Assembly: GCA_020637855.1 (NCBI GenBank)
Contig: JACKJR010000002.1
Span: forward strand, 310,001 to 374,000
DNA length: 64,000 nt
Reading direction: 5' to 3'
DNA from: Rhodobiaceae bacterium
GTDB taxonomy: Bacteria; Pseudomonadota; Alphaproteobacteria; Rhizobiales; Tepidamorphaceae
The notes below the pieces were generated by a model. That model was not told where the DNA came from and did not search any database. It worked only from the letters and a program-made list of their open reading frames with translations. The position numbers were made by a program, and so were the translations under genes. Shown here piece by piece: positions 46,856 through 56,977 of this stretch. Positions within the stretch are counted from its first letter, which is position 1, and every line of letters begins with the position of its first letter.

Positions 46856-48103
46856 TTAATTTTCACCGAATGCGCTGTCGTCACCGGGCACATCGCCCAT
46901 GGTCTCGACACTGGCATAACCTCTCGCGCCCGGCGCTTCCTCGAACGGCGTTTCGATCTCGACGAAAGTGTCGGGGTAAAACCCGTTGAACCGCGTCCGC
47001 AGAGACAGCGAATACGCACCGATATGCCCGATCTCGATCCAGTCGCCGGTATCGAGCGTGTCCGGCAGAAAGAATGGGCGGGACAGGATGTCGACGCTGT
47101 CGCAGGTCGCACCGCACACCCGGAAGGGCACCAGTTCGTCTTTTCCCGCGCGCCGCTTGCGGGCCGGGTCCGGCAGGAAGCGCGCCGGCAGCATGATCTT
47201 GCCGGTCCATGAATCCGATAGCGACGACCAGATGCCGTCGTTGATGTAGATGCGCCGGCCCTTGCGCAGCAGAACCCGCACGATCACCGACAGGCAGCGG
47301 GCCACGATCACCCGGCCCGGTTCGGCAATGAGCGGCACATCGCCGAAGCCCGCCGCATCGATCTCTTTCAGGATGCGCGGCATCATTTGTTCGATCTCGG
47401 GAACCGCCGGACCGGCATTTCCCTCATGGCGATAGGGCGCGGGGAACCCTCCGCCGATGTCTAGTGCGGCAATCTCCGCGCCGGCATCACGTCTGACCTG
47501 CGCCGCAATCGTCAGCGCGTCACGATAGGAACCTATGTCCTCGACCTGGCTCCCGACATGGAAGCACAGGCCTACCCTGAAGCCGATGCTGGCGATCCGC
47601 TGCACCAGTTCCGTCGCATGGCCGGGCGCGGCGCCGAATTTCTTCGACAGCTCGTAAGCCGCATGGCCCTTCGTCGCCAGTCGCACGAACACCGTGATGG
47701 TCGCGGGGTCGATATCGAGCGCACGCACGATGCGCAGCACCTTGGCCACTTCGTCCTCGTGATCGAGGGAGATCGACCGTATGCGATACTGTTCGAACGC
47801 AAGGCGAATGTCGGATTGCGCCTTGACGGGGTGCATGTAGAGCAATTCGCAATCGGGTTTCGCACCGCGTGCGGCAACGAACTCCTGCGGCGAAGCGACA
47901 TCGAAGGTGCCGACACCCGCCGCCACGAGATTTTCCAGAATCGCCGGCTCGCCGTTTGTCTTCACCGCATAAGCGGTCTTGCCAGGGAAAACCGCCAGGA
48001 ACCGCTGTGCGTCCTGCTGAAGGACCTGCGGCCTGAAACCATAGATAGGAACATCGGGACGCAGATCATCGACCGCCTCACGGGCATTCCGGTATCGCTG
48101 CAT
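46856..48103 (-). CDS. PLP-dependent ornithine/lysine/DAP decarboxylase family protein
   Basis: Fold-type III PLP decarboxylase of 415 residues. The cofactor lysine is Lys48 in TAYAVKTNG, the glycine loop is LDIGGGFPAPYRHEG, the phosphate-binding segment is LIAEPGRVIVARC and the active-site Cys and Asp are in CGATCDSVD. The order resembles ornithine/diaminopimelate decarboxylases, but the exact substrate is uncertain. The ATG at 48103 is used. It is transcribed alone, divergent from the amidase gene. Confidence 0.85.
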   Translation of the reverse strand: MQRYRNAREAVDDLRPDVPIYGFRPQVLQQDAQRFLAVFPGKTAYAVKTNGEPAILENLVAAGVGTFDVASPQEFVAARGAKPDCELLYMHPVKAQSDIRLAFEQYRIRSISLDHEDEVAKVLRIVRALDIDPATITVFVRLATKGHAAYELSKKFGAAPGHATELVQRIASIGFRVGLCFHVGSQVEDIGSYRDALTIAAQVRRDAGAEIAALDIGGGFPAPYRHEGNAGPAVPEIEQMMPRILKEIDAAGFGDVPLIAEPGRVIVARCLSVIVRVLLRKGRRIYINDGIWSSLSDSWTGKIMLPARFLPDPARKRRAGKDELVPFRVCGATCDSVDILSRPFFLPDTLDTGDWIEIGHIGAYSLSLRTRFNGFYPDTFVEIETPFEEAPGARGYASVETMGDVPGDDSAFGEN

Positions 48104-48311
48104 TTTCCATTCCCGTGTTATCTCAGGTAACCGGCGCAGTTTCGTGTGGCCACCGCAGGTGCCGCAAGCACGCAACGTATTGGAATTTGCGCATGTAGGG
48201 GTAATTTCGAACTAGGAAACTTCACAAAGCTGACTAGCATGCCTTTACCTTGCGGAACTTCATGCCGTACTTCTCATATGACATTCTTGAAGCGAATTTG
48301 CGGAGTCACTT

Positions 48312-49589
48312 GTGACGTTTGATGACAATACGCCCTGCCTTGCCGCGCCTGTATCGGGGCTGGAGATCATACAACGCATCGATTCCGGTGAAACCGGATT
48401 GGAGGAAGCCTATGCCGGCTTTGCCAATGCTTACGCAGACAAGGAAGAGGCACTGTCGTGCTTCGTGACTGCCGACTATGAGCGCGCAGCAGAACGCGCA
48501 AGCGCAGGTCCTTTGCGCGGCCTGCCCGTCGGCGTCAAGGATATCATCGACACCGACGATTTCCCCACGCGGCACGGCTCACAAATCTATGCCGGGCACG
48601 CACCCCGCGAAGACGCCTCTGCTGTATCCTTGATGCGCGCGGCAGGCGGTGCCGTGGTTGGCAAGACAGTGACAACCGAGTTTGCCTATTTCACCCCGCG
48701 CGGCACGAAGAACCCCTGGAACAGGGAGTATTCACCTGGCGGCTCCTCCTCCGGTTCCGCAGCAGGGGTCGCGGCAGGCATGTTCCCCTTTGCGATCGGC
48801 ACACAGACCGGCGGATCCGTCATACGGCCCGCTTCCTATTGCGGAGTAGCAGGCTACAAGCCGACCTACGGGCTGATCCCGACATATGGTGCCAAGACTT
48901 TTTCCCACTCGCTCGACACGCTGGGTGTGTTTGCCGCAACCGTTCCCGATTGCGCTTTCTTTGCGTCTTTCCTGACAGGGCGCACGCTTGAAAGCACCGC
49001 TCTGGAAAAACCCCCTTTGATCGGCTTTTGCCCGACATCGCAGTGGGAGCACGTTTCCGAAGACATGCGCGAAGCGATGGATACCGCCATGGCGAAAGCC
49101 CGCGCAGCCGGTGCCACGGTCATAGAGCATGACCTGCCGAGCATCTTCACCCGCGCTATCGATGCCCATCCGGTGATACAGAATTACGAGGCCGTGCGTG
49201 CGCTTGCCTGGGAATGGACGAATCATCGCGACAAGCTGGGCCCGAAACTGTCCGAGACGCTGGAAGAGGGCGAGACGATCACGCCGGAAAGTTATGATGC
49301 TGCTCGCCGCGTTGCGAAAGCTGCCCGTCTTGCCTTGAGCAATGTGTTCGCGGATGTCGATATCCTGCTGACACCGAGTTCCGAGGGCACCGCTCCAAAA
49401 GACCTCGAAAGCACCGGAATGCCGACTTTTAACAAGCTTTGGACTCTGATGGGCGTTCCCTGCATCAATGTTTCGGGGCTTTTCGCATCAAATCACATGC
49501 CGGTCGGTGTGCAGGTCGTCGCCCCGGCCATGTCCGACCGCAGAGCCCTGCAGACTGCATCATGGCTGGAACAAGCCATTGCTGCGTAG
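48312..49589 (+). CDS. Amidase-signature family hydrolase
   Basis: Ser-cisSer-Lys hydrolase of 425 residues. The catalytic Lys is in GLPVGVKDIIDT and the Ser-rich signature is SPGGSSSGSAAGVAAG. A later segment, LGVFAATVPDCAFFASF, is typical of the family. It starts with GTG at 48312 behind a GCGGAG site. The substrate is unknown. It is not next to gatB/gatC, so it is probably not GatA. Confidence 0.92.
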   Translation: MTFDDNTPCLAAPVSGLEIIQRIDSGETGLEEAYAGFANAYADKEEALSCFVTADYERAAERASAGPLRGLPVGVKDIIDTDDFPTRHGSQIYAGHAPREDASAVSLMRAAGGAVVGKTVTTEFAYFTPRGTKNPWNREYSPGGSSSGSAAGVAAGMFPFAIGTQTGGSVIRPASYCGVAGYKPTYGLIPTYGAKTFSHSLDTLGVFAATVPDCAFFASFLTGRTLESTALEKPPLIGFCPTSQWEHVSEDMREAMDTAMAKARAAGATVIEHDLPSIFTRAIDAHPVIQNYEAVRALAWEWTNHRDKLGPKLSETLEEGETITPESYDAARRVAKAARLALSNVFADVDILLTPSSEGTAPKDLESTGMPTFNKLWTLMGVPCINVSGLFASNHMPVGVQVVAPAMSDRRALQTASWLEQAIAA

Positions 49590-49739
49590 ATAAATTCTTC
49601 CCCTGTCATCCCCACATTGCTGCACCGCAAGAACAAATCTTGTTGGGATCGACTCTGCTTGCGGCTAAACTTCGGCTGCACCGCGAACCTCCAGGCGGAG
49701 CGGCTCGCGGTTCGCTGAAACGTTGACGGGAGGCGAAAA

Positions 49740-49823
49740 ATGAGAACCGGCAAGGCCTTGAACATGATGTTTCTGACTGCCGCATTCGCCGTAGTGGCAG
49801 CATTTGCTTTGGGAGCCATTTGA
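49740..49823 (+). CDS. Putative 27-residue membrane peptide
   Basis: A short open frame starts at 49740 behind a strong ribosome site (GGGAGG, six bases upstream) and encodes MRTGKALNMM followed by a 17-residue hydrophobic stretch ending at a TGA at 49821-49823. Its length and composition fit a single-span membrane peptide. It stands between the amidase gene and a structured region ending in a terminator. Confidence 0.5.
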   Translation: MRTGKALNMMFLTAAFAVVAAFALGAI

Positions 49824-49871
49824 CCTCGGATTCGTGAACGCGCCGCGTACTTGGGCAGCGAGCGAACCCTA

Positions 49872-50001
49872 CCGGGGTCTCTAACCCGGATCAGAAACTT
49901 GAGGACAAGAGGGGATGACATCCGGCAAATGCGCCGTCAGAGCCGGATCGGATGTCTTACATGACCGCAAAACGGAGAAGCCGCCTTCGGGCGGCTTCTT
50001 T
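49872..50001 (+). ncRNA. Candidate structured RNA ending in a terminator
   Basis: Three stems are seen on the plus strand: CCGGG/CCCGG (49872-49876 with 49885-49889), GACATCCG/CGGATGTC (49917-49924 with 49949-49956) and the terminator stem below. The second is mutually exclusive with ATCCGGC/GCCGGAT (49920-49926 with 49942-49948). No downstream gene on this strand could be controlled, so it may be a 3' UTR or small RNA of the short peptide gene. This is inference only. Confidence 0.35.
49977..50001 (+). terminator. Rho-independent terminator
   Basis: GAAGCCGCC-TTCG-GGCGGCTTC is a perfect 9-bp stem with a stable TTCG loop, followed on the plus strand by TTTGCGTCTT. It also lies 27 bases past the stop of metF on the other strand and might serve both directions. 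Confidence 0.8.
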
Positions 50002-50027
50002 GCGTCTTGGCTGCAATACAGGACAGC

Positions 50028-50900
50028 CTATGCCGCCTGCCCCGCATTATTGGCAGGCAGGCAACCCAGCATCCGGCAGCAGGCGATTGTCAGTTCGGCC
50101 CGGTTCAGCGTGTAGAAATGAAATTCGCTGACGCCATTCTCAGCCAGATTATCGACCTGCTCGGCGGCAACGGCGGCCGCCACAAGCCTGTGCATCTCCG
50201 GATCGCTGTCCAGGCCATCGAACCTTTCGAACAGCCGCGCGGGGATATGTGACTGACAGCGGGCGGCGAAATTCGTTACCTGCTTGAACGACCCGATGGG
50301 CAGGATACCGGGAACGATATCGACGTTGATCCCGCGCGCGGCAACCCGGTCGCGGTAACGATAGAACGCCTCGTTTTCGAAGAAGAACTGGGTGATCGCC
50401 CGCGTCGCCCCTGCATCGACCTTTGCAGCAAGCACGTCCAGATCGGTTTCAAAATCGGGCGAATGCGGATGCTTCTCCGGATAGGCGGAAACGCTGACCT
50501 CGAAATCGCCGATGTCGCGAATGCCGCGCACGAGGTCCGCCGTGGACTGATAGCCCTCCTTATGGGCCACATAGTCCGCGCCAGGCCCTTCTGCCGGGTC
50601 TCCACGCAAGGCAACGATGTGATTGATGCCGAGGCTAGCATAGGCCCGCACGACATCGTCGGTGTCATGGCGCGAGACATCGACACAGGTCAGATGTCCG
50701 CCAACGGGCAGCTCCGTCTCGCGCTTGAGCCACTGAAGCGTTTCAAGCGTTGCCGGCCGCGATGAGCCACCCGCCCCGTAGGTCACCGATACGAAGGCGG
50801 GATTGTAAGCCGCAAGCTTCAGCATGGCCGGCCGCAGGGTTTCCCACGCCGCATCGGTTTTCGGTGGAAAAATCTCGAAAGAAACGGTCAGACTGCTCAT
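50028..50900 (-). CDS. metF: Methylenetetrahydrofolate reductase MetF
   Basis: FAD enzyme making 5-methyl-THF for methionine synthesis. The N-terminus VSFEIFPPKTDAAWE, the VTYGAGGSSR loop and the DGGxxD-like region NHIVALRGDPAEGPG are characteristic. At 290 residues it is normal. The start overlaps the stop of the upstream ArsR-methyltransferase gene (ATGA), so the two are coupled. Confidence 0.96.
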   Translation of the reverse strand: MSSLTVSFEIFPPKTDAAWETLRPAMLKLAAYNPAFVSVTYGAGGSSRPATLETLQWLKRETELPVGGHLTCVDVSRHDTDDVVRAYASLGINHIVALRGDPAEGPGADYVAHKEGYQSTADLVRGIRDIGDFEVSVSAYPEKHPHSPDFETDLDVLAAKVDAGATRAITQFFFENEAFYRYRDRVAARGINVDIVPGILPIGSFKQVTNFAARCQSHIPARLFERFDGLDSDPEMHRLVAAAVAAEQVDNLAENGVSEFHFYTLNRAELTIACCRMLGCLPANNAGQAA

Positions 50901-51943
50901 GCCCGGCCCTCCGGCACGCTGGCAGCCTGCCCTGCCCATAGTCCGACGCTCAGCCGCTCCCGGCCATCGGCCGACGGCGCCGCAATCGAATCGGAACCGG
51001 TCAGCGAGCCGCCAGCCTCTGCAATCCAGGCGGAAATCTGCGTCGTCGAGAACCCGAGCCTGCGATGCGCATGCTCTGTGCGCAGGAATTCAAGCGCATG
51101 CGGTTCGAAATCGACAATCATCAGGGTACCGCCAGGCGCCAGGATACTCATTGCTTCACGCACGGCAGCCGCCGGGTCAGCCAGGAAGTGCAGAACCTGG
51201 TGCATCATCACGAAATCAGCACCGCGCACTTCCGCGGGAAGATCTAGGATGTCGCCGCGCCGCACTTGTGCATGTGACAGACCAGCACGCTCAAGCCGGG
51301 TGCGTGCGTAGGTCAGCATGTCCTGTGACTGGTCGAGGCCGACGGCGCGCTGGAACCGTCCTCCCAGCACTTCAAGCATCCGCGCCGTGCCGGTCCCAAG
51401 ATCGACCATGAGATTGATAGCCTGTGGCGCAGCCTTGAGGATCGCATCCTCGATCTCGCCATCGTCAGCATGCAGCGAGCGGATGCTGTCCCACTCCGCG
51501 GCATTGCGGGCAAAATATGCGCTCGCCTCGTCATGATGGGCTGCCCGCAGGGCATCGAGCCGGGACAGATCACGGGCAATGATCGGATCGGCGCTATCGA
51601 GCCGTTCGACCAGCGCACGCGCCAATGCTCCCCCCACACCTTCCGACAGCCTGAAAAACGCCCAGGTGCCCTCGCGGTGCCTATCGATCAGCCCCGCTTC
51701 CAGAAGCAGCTTCAGGTGCCGGCTGATGCGCGGCTGGCTCTGGTTGAGGATGTCGGTCAAATCCTTGACGCTGCGCTCCCCGCCGGCCAGCAGCGACAGG
51801 ATGCGCAGGCGCGTATCCTCACCCGCCGCCTTCAGCGCAAGCGTCAGCGCGTTCAGCGAGCCGGCAGGCTTTCCGGCTTCCCTCGCGTCTCCAGCCGGGG
51901 AACCGCCAGCAGCAGTTGCCGCCAGATCGGGAACAGTGGACAT
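50897..51943 (-). CDS. ArsR-family regulator fused to SAM methyltransferase
   Basis: The 348 residues hold an ArsR winged helix (ALKAAGEDTRLRILSLLAGG, QSQPRISRHLKLLLEAGLID; residues about 28-100) followed by a class I methyltransferase (MVDLGTGTARMLEVLGG, QVRRGDILDLPAEV). Such fusions sit next to metF in many alphaproteobacteria and probably sense SAM or SAH and autoregulate, as known for SahR-type regulators. A palindromic operator lies 31-48 bases upstream of the start. The link to SahR is inferred. Confidence 0.88.
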   Translation of the reverse strand: MSTVPDLAATAAGGSPAGDAREAGKPAGSLNALTLALKAAGEDTRLRILSLLAGGERSVKDLTDILNQSQPRISRHLKLLLEAGLIDRHREGTWAFFRLSEGVGGALARALVERLDSADPIIARDLSRLDALRAAHHDEASAYFARNAAEWDSIRSLHADDGEIEDAILKAAPQAINLMVDLGTGTARMLEVLGGRFQRAVGLDQSQDMLTYARTRLERAGLSHAQVRRGDILDLPAEVRGADFVMMHQVLHFLADPAAAVREAMSILAPGGTLMIVDFEPHALEFLRTEHAHRRLGFSTTQISAWIAEAGGSLTGSDSIAAPSADGRERLSVGLWAGQAASVPEGRA

Positions 51944-51973
51944 CAGGCAAACTCCAACGTTGGAATATGCCTA

Positions 51974-51991
51974 TATAAAGATATCTTTATA
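51974..51991. promoter_or_regulatory. 18-bp palindromic operator
   Basis: TATAAAGATATCTTTATA is a perfect palindrome between the tag stop and the ArsR-methyltransferase start. Its AT-rich dyad and position are as expected for autoregulation by an ArsR-type protein controlling the metF operon. Confidence 0.7.
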
Positions 51992-51997
51992 CTTAAA

Positions 51998-52642
51998 TCA
52001 AGACGCTTTTGATACGGGTTTGTCGAATGCCGCGCGCGCATCCAGACAGGCACGCCGCACGCAACAACCCTCGATATGGTCGTTGACCATGCCCATCGCC
52101 TGCATCAGCGCATACATCGTGGTTGGGCCGACAAAGCGGAAACCCCGCTTTTTCAGGGCCTTGCTCAGCGCGCCCGATGCCTGCGATGTCGGATTCGCCA
52201 TCAGGGTCGCCTTGTCGATGCGTTTCGGGCGCGATGCCGGATCGGGTTCGAACTGCCACAAAAACCCGGCGAAAGACCCCGTTTCCTCGATCACGGTCAA
52301 TGCTGCCCTGGCGTTGTTGATGGCAGCTTCGATCTTGCCGCGGTGGCGCACGATTCCCGCATCGCCAAGCAGGCGCTCGACATCGCGTTCGCCGAAAGCC
52401 GCAACCTTTTCGATCTCGAATCCCGCGAAGGCACGGCGGAAATTCTCCCGTTTGCGCAGGATCGTCAGCCAGGACAGGCCGGACTGGAACCCTTCCAGGC
52501 ACATCTTCTCGAACAGTCGCGTATCGCTGCCGACCGGATAGCCCCACTCGGTATCGTGATAAGCGAGATAGTCGGGCATGTTTCCATGCCAGAAGCATCG
52601 CGCCTTGCCGTCTTCACCCACAATCAATCCGTCTTCGGCCAT
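51998..52642 (-). CDS. tag: DNA-3-methyladenine glycosylase I
   Basis: Removes 3-methyladenine from alkylated DNA. The 214 residues hold the N-terminal zinc and base-pocket segment RCFWHGNMPDYLAYHDTEWG, followed by SGLSWLTILRKRENFRRAF and RKRGFRFVGPTTMYALMQA-like sequence, and the second zinc part HIEGCCVRR. It overlaps the preceding gene by 19 bases and so probably belongs to the operon that starts with the secreted paralogues. Confidence 0.95.
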   Translation of the reverse strand: MAEDGLIVGEDGKARCFWHGNMPDYLAYHDTEWGYPVGSDTRLFEKMCLEGFQSGLSWLTILRKRENFRRAFAGFEIEKVAAFGERDVERLLGDAGIVRHRGKIEAAINNARAALTVIEETGSFAGFLWQFEPDPASRPKRIDKATLMANPTSQASGALSKALKKRGFRFVGPTTMYALMQAMGMVNDHIEGCCVRRACLDARAAFDKPVSKAS

Positions 52643-53079
52643 AAAAATTCACTTTTCTTCCAAGGCACCGGCACCGCCCTGCCAAGCCCGCATCGATGCA
52701 ACGGACCGATTTTTGCCGGATAAGTCTCGGAAGACGCAAGCGACTTCCAGACCATTGTCAGCGTATCGTCCTCTTCAAGCATGGCAATCGTGTAACGCCG
52801 CCTTTCATCCCCATGAGCGAACTCGCAATCTGCCACGTATGACCCCGGCTCAGCTTCGATGCCGGTCAGGCGGCAAAACTGGCTACCGACGGAAATAAAC
52901 CCCTCGCCAACATAATAGGGCTTTGGCACCCAATGGCGTGGCGGTTCGTTGGAAGAGTGGAAACCCGGTGCCGCACATGAACGCTCATCGCCCCACGGCA
53001 CGCCATAGAGCGGATGGTCCTGCGCATGCGCGGGAACCAGCGCAAGCAGCCACAGCACGAACGCGGAGCTCAAGGTCAT
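52624..53079 (-). CDS. Secreted Cys-containing protein, paralogue B
   Basis: The 151-residue product has a signal peptide (ending VPAHAQ) and a domain that aligns with the upstream gene: PKPYYVGEGF, QFCRLTGIE, GSYVADCEFAHGDERRR, LTMVWKSL and IGPLHRCGLG match the corresponding positions there. Four cysteines suggest two disulfides. Function is unknown. Its start overlaps the upstream stop (ATGA) and its end overlaps tag. Confidence 0.75.
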   Translation of the reverse strand: MTLSSAFVLWLLALVPAHAQDHPLYGVPWGDERSCAAPGFHSSNEPPRHWVPKPYYVGEGFISVGSQFCRLTGIEAEPGSYVADCEFAHGDERRRYTIAMLEEDDTLTMVWKSLASSETYPAKIGPLHRCGLGRAVPVPWKKSEFLWPKTD

Positions 53080-53570
53080 TGCGGCTTTGTCCGATCGCCA
53101 TTGCCGCTGCGTGTAGTTCCATTTCCCCATCCGCACCGTTGCAGCGGGCCGACCTTGTCGAATTCAACATCGTCGGAAGCGCCCAGGGGCCTCCACAGCA
53201 AGGTCAGCTCGTAGTCCGGATATTCCACAATCTGAACGGAGAAGCTTTGCCGCTCACTATCCTCGCCATGCTTGCAATCGGCTTCGTAGGTCCCGGCTAG
53301 GTTCGAGACCCCATAATTACCATCGCTGACAAGCGTCAGATGGCATATCGAATCGCCGGACCATATGGTCTTCCTGTCGATGTAGTAGGGCCGCGGAATA
53401 TATCGGCGCGGCAGGTAGTCGGGATCGGTGACGTAGTTGCAGCCATAGAGACTGCCCCACCATCCGGCCTGCGACGGGCGCGCGTTGAGTACGGAAGCCA
53501 GAGCGAGCGCGAGCAGTGCCAACCGTCCGGGGCGGAGTGAAATTCCTGCAAACATCAAGCGCCATGACAC
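53076..53570 (-). CDS. Secreted Cys-containing protein, paralogue A
   Basis: The 164-residue product has an N-terminal signal peptide (LALLALALASVLNARPSQA) and a domain with the pattern PRPYYIDRKT, SICHLTL, GTYEADCKHGEDSER, LTLLWRPLG and VGPLQRCGWG, shared with the adjacent downstream gene. The pair arose by tandem duplication. I do not recognise a named family. A periplasmic or extracellular role is likely. Confidence 0.75.
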   Translation of the reverse strand: MSWRLMFAGISLRPGRLALLALALASVLNARPSQAGWWGSLYGCNYVTDPDYLPRRYIPRPYYIDRKTIWSGDSICHLTLVSDGNYGVSNLAGTYEADCKHGEDSERQSFSVQIVEYPDYELTLLWRPLGASDDVEFDKVGPLQRCGWGNGTTRSGNGDRTKPQ

Positions 53571-53615
53571 CAGCCCAATCCGGCAGCACCGGGGCCTATG
53601 CGCGGCAAGAGTTTG

Positions 53616-54230
53616 TCAGCGATAGGCCCAGTGTTCGGGTATGCGTATCTTGATCGCCTCACCAGGGCTCACATGCCCGGGCTTCTCGATCCAGCCCACC
53701 AGCCCGCGCAGGCGCTTGGCCACCTTCGGGAAAGCGAGATCGAGACCTTCTCGGTCGGGATAGCGCTTCGCAATCGCCCCGCCCGCAATCCGGCAAGGCG
53801 CGTTCTGGCCGTCGATCTTCACTGTGGCGCCGTTCTCGAAGAACATCAGCGTGCGCGGCGGCAGCATGGAGAAATCCGGCACCCCTGAAATCACCATGTT
53901 TGCGCCGATCCAGCGCGGGTTGACCTGGGAAACACCCATACTCTCGGCAATGCGCACAAGCTCATCAGGACATACCAGCGACAACTGGCGCTCATTGCGC
54001 ATCTCCGTGCCGCGCTCATACCAGGGCTCGCGCCCTCCGGATTCGCGGATCAGCCCTCCATGCCTGTCACCGGGAATTCCCTCGAACGTCAGATCGAGAG
54101 AATCGGTCGTGGAGGTTTCAAAGCCTTCCGCCGTTGCCTCGAACACCGCATCAAGGGTTGCCGTGATGATGCGGGCGGGAACGATCAGGTGATCGTCGGT
54201 TTCGTCATTCGTTACGGCAATACTGTCCAT
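53616..54230 (-). CDS. MOSC-domain protein
   Basis: The 204-residue protein has the MOSC pattern: an initial strand region, IPGDRHGGLIRESGGREPWY, the conserved Asn in IGANMVISGVPDFSMLPPRT, and the cysteine in GQNAPCRIAGG, which in related proteins binds a sulfurated molybdenum ligand. It has no additional domains. A role in sulfur carriage or molybdenum-enzyme maturation is known for the family but not shown here. Confidence 0.9.
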   Translation of the reverse strand: MDSIAVTNDETDDHLIVPARIITATLDAVFEATAEGFETSTTDSLDLTFEGIPGDRHGGLIRESGGREPWYERGTEMRNERQLSLVCPDELVRIAESMGVSQVNPRWIGANMVISGVPDFSMLPPRTLMFFENGATVKIDGQNAPCRIAGGAIAKRYPDREGLDLAFPKVAKRLRGLVGWIEKPGHVSPGEAIKIRIPEHWAYR

Positions 54231-54257
54231 GTCTTTCTCGCAATCGCCTTCGTCAAC

Positions 54258-54545
54258 TCAGGAGTCGACTGCCCCATCAAGCCACCGCACGAGGCGGTCC
54301 GTGATCAATCTTGCCGGCGGCGCGGCAATCATCGCGACGATCGTCGCACCGGGGAAAGCAATAGCCCACGCCTTCATCCATGCGTGAAAGAAACCCGGCG
54401 GGAATCCGATATTCACGAAGGTCACGACAGCAGTCATGAGAAAACTCATGATGAATGCCATAACGGTCGGAAATATGACGCTTGCCTTGCCTTTCATGCG
54501 ACTGCCGATCTCTTTGTTTGCCCGTACGCAAGCTTCATTTGACAT
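54258..54545 (-). CDS. DUF2798-type small membrane protein
   Basis: The 95-residue protein has two membrane helices (ASVIFPTVMAFIMSFLMTAV and HAWMKAWAIAFPGATIVAMI) and the short loop and tail APPARLITDRLVRWLDG typical of DUF2798. The ATG at 54545 is used. An internal ATG (MKGKASVIFP) would also give a complete domain. Function is unknown. It is divergent from the small secreted gene. Confidence 0.8.
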   Translation of the reverse strand: MSNEACVRANKEIGSRMKGKASVIFPTVMAFIMSFLMTAVVTFVNIGFPPGFFHAWMKAWAIAFPGATIVAMIAAPPARLITDRLVRWLDGAVDS

Positions 54546-54599
54546 TGCGCCGCCAGAGGGCAAAACATTCCTGTGATCCAATTCTTCGGGGACAACATC

Positions 54600-54917
54600 A
54601 TGAAACGATTCGCTCTTGTAGCCGCCGCAACGCTGTCATGCATTTCTGGTGTTGCGGTTGCTTCCGAACAACCCGCGCCGGGCGCCATGTCACAGGGACA
54701 GTTGCAGCTCTCCGCCAATGCGATCCGCGACTATTGCCTGAGCTGCAAAGGCGAAAAGCCTGCCAATGGCCGCTTCACCTGCTGGGACGCCAAGGGGCTG
54801 GAACTGCCCGTTCGCATCCGCGGCGATTTCCTCTGCGCCAGCAACTACGGCAACCCGATCTACCAGATCGGCGAAGGCAAATGCGCCACCAAGAAATACT
54901 GCAAGACGATCAAGTGA
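54600..54917 (+). CDS. Small secreted Cys-rich protein, unknown function
   Basis: The 105-residue product has a clear signal peptide (MKRFALVAAATLSCISGVAVA) and a mature part with six cysteines (YCLSCKGE, FTCWD, FLCAS, KCATKKYC). The ATG at 54600 follows GGGGACAACATC. I do not recognise a family. The pattern suggests a periplasmic disulfide-bonded protein. Confidence 0.7.
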   Translation: MKRFALVAAATLSCISGVAVASEQPAPGAMSQGQLQLSANAIRDYCLSCKGEKPANGRFTCWDAKGLELPVRIRGDFLCASNYGNPIYQIGEGKCATKKYCKTIK

Positions 54918-54959
54918 GATCGATCGGGCATTGCTAAAGATGCAGCGGGCGGCCTGAAA

Positions 54960-55003
54960 GCAATTCCAGAAAAAGTGGGAACCGGTTTTTCGTCCGGAAT
55001 TGC
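54960..55003. repeat. Rhizobial intergenic palindromic repeat
   Basis: Bounded by GCAATTCC and GGAATTGC with the core AAAAAGTGGGAACCGGTTTT. It lies between two convergent genes, 36 bases before the ettA stop, where such a hairpin could also help end transcription. Confidence 0.8.
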
Positions 55004-55039
55004 GTAAATCAAATAGAGGCCGCCCGTTTTAGTTCGAGC

Positions 55040-56689
<1,650 letters not shown>

Positions 56690-56977
56690 GACGCTTTGTC
56701 TCTCCGCGCAATGAGGGGAAGCGGCAGCACTGCAGGCCACCGTCAGGGTCCAGACCCATATCTGTTGCACGCGATGTAGCGTTTTGCGCAGGCGAAAACA
56801 ATCTGCCGGGATACAAACATCCGTTTTTGGCCCGGTCGATATCCCTCCGCCCAATTCCTGCTTACGTTGCGTCCAATTCTCGTCGCACTCACCGGTAAAC
56901 TTGCAGCCAGCCCGCCCCGGAATTACCTTGCCCCAGCCGGGAAACGACCCCGCGACGCCTTTGACGGAGACAGACGA

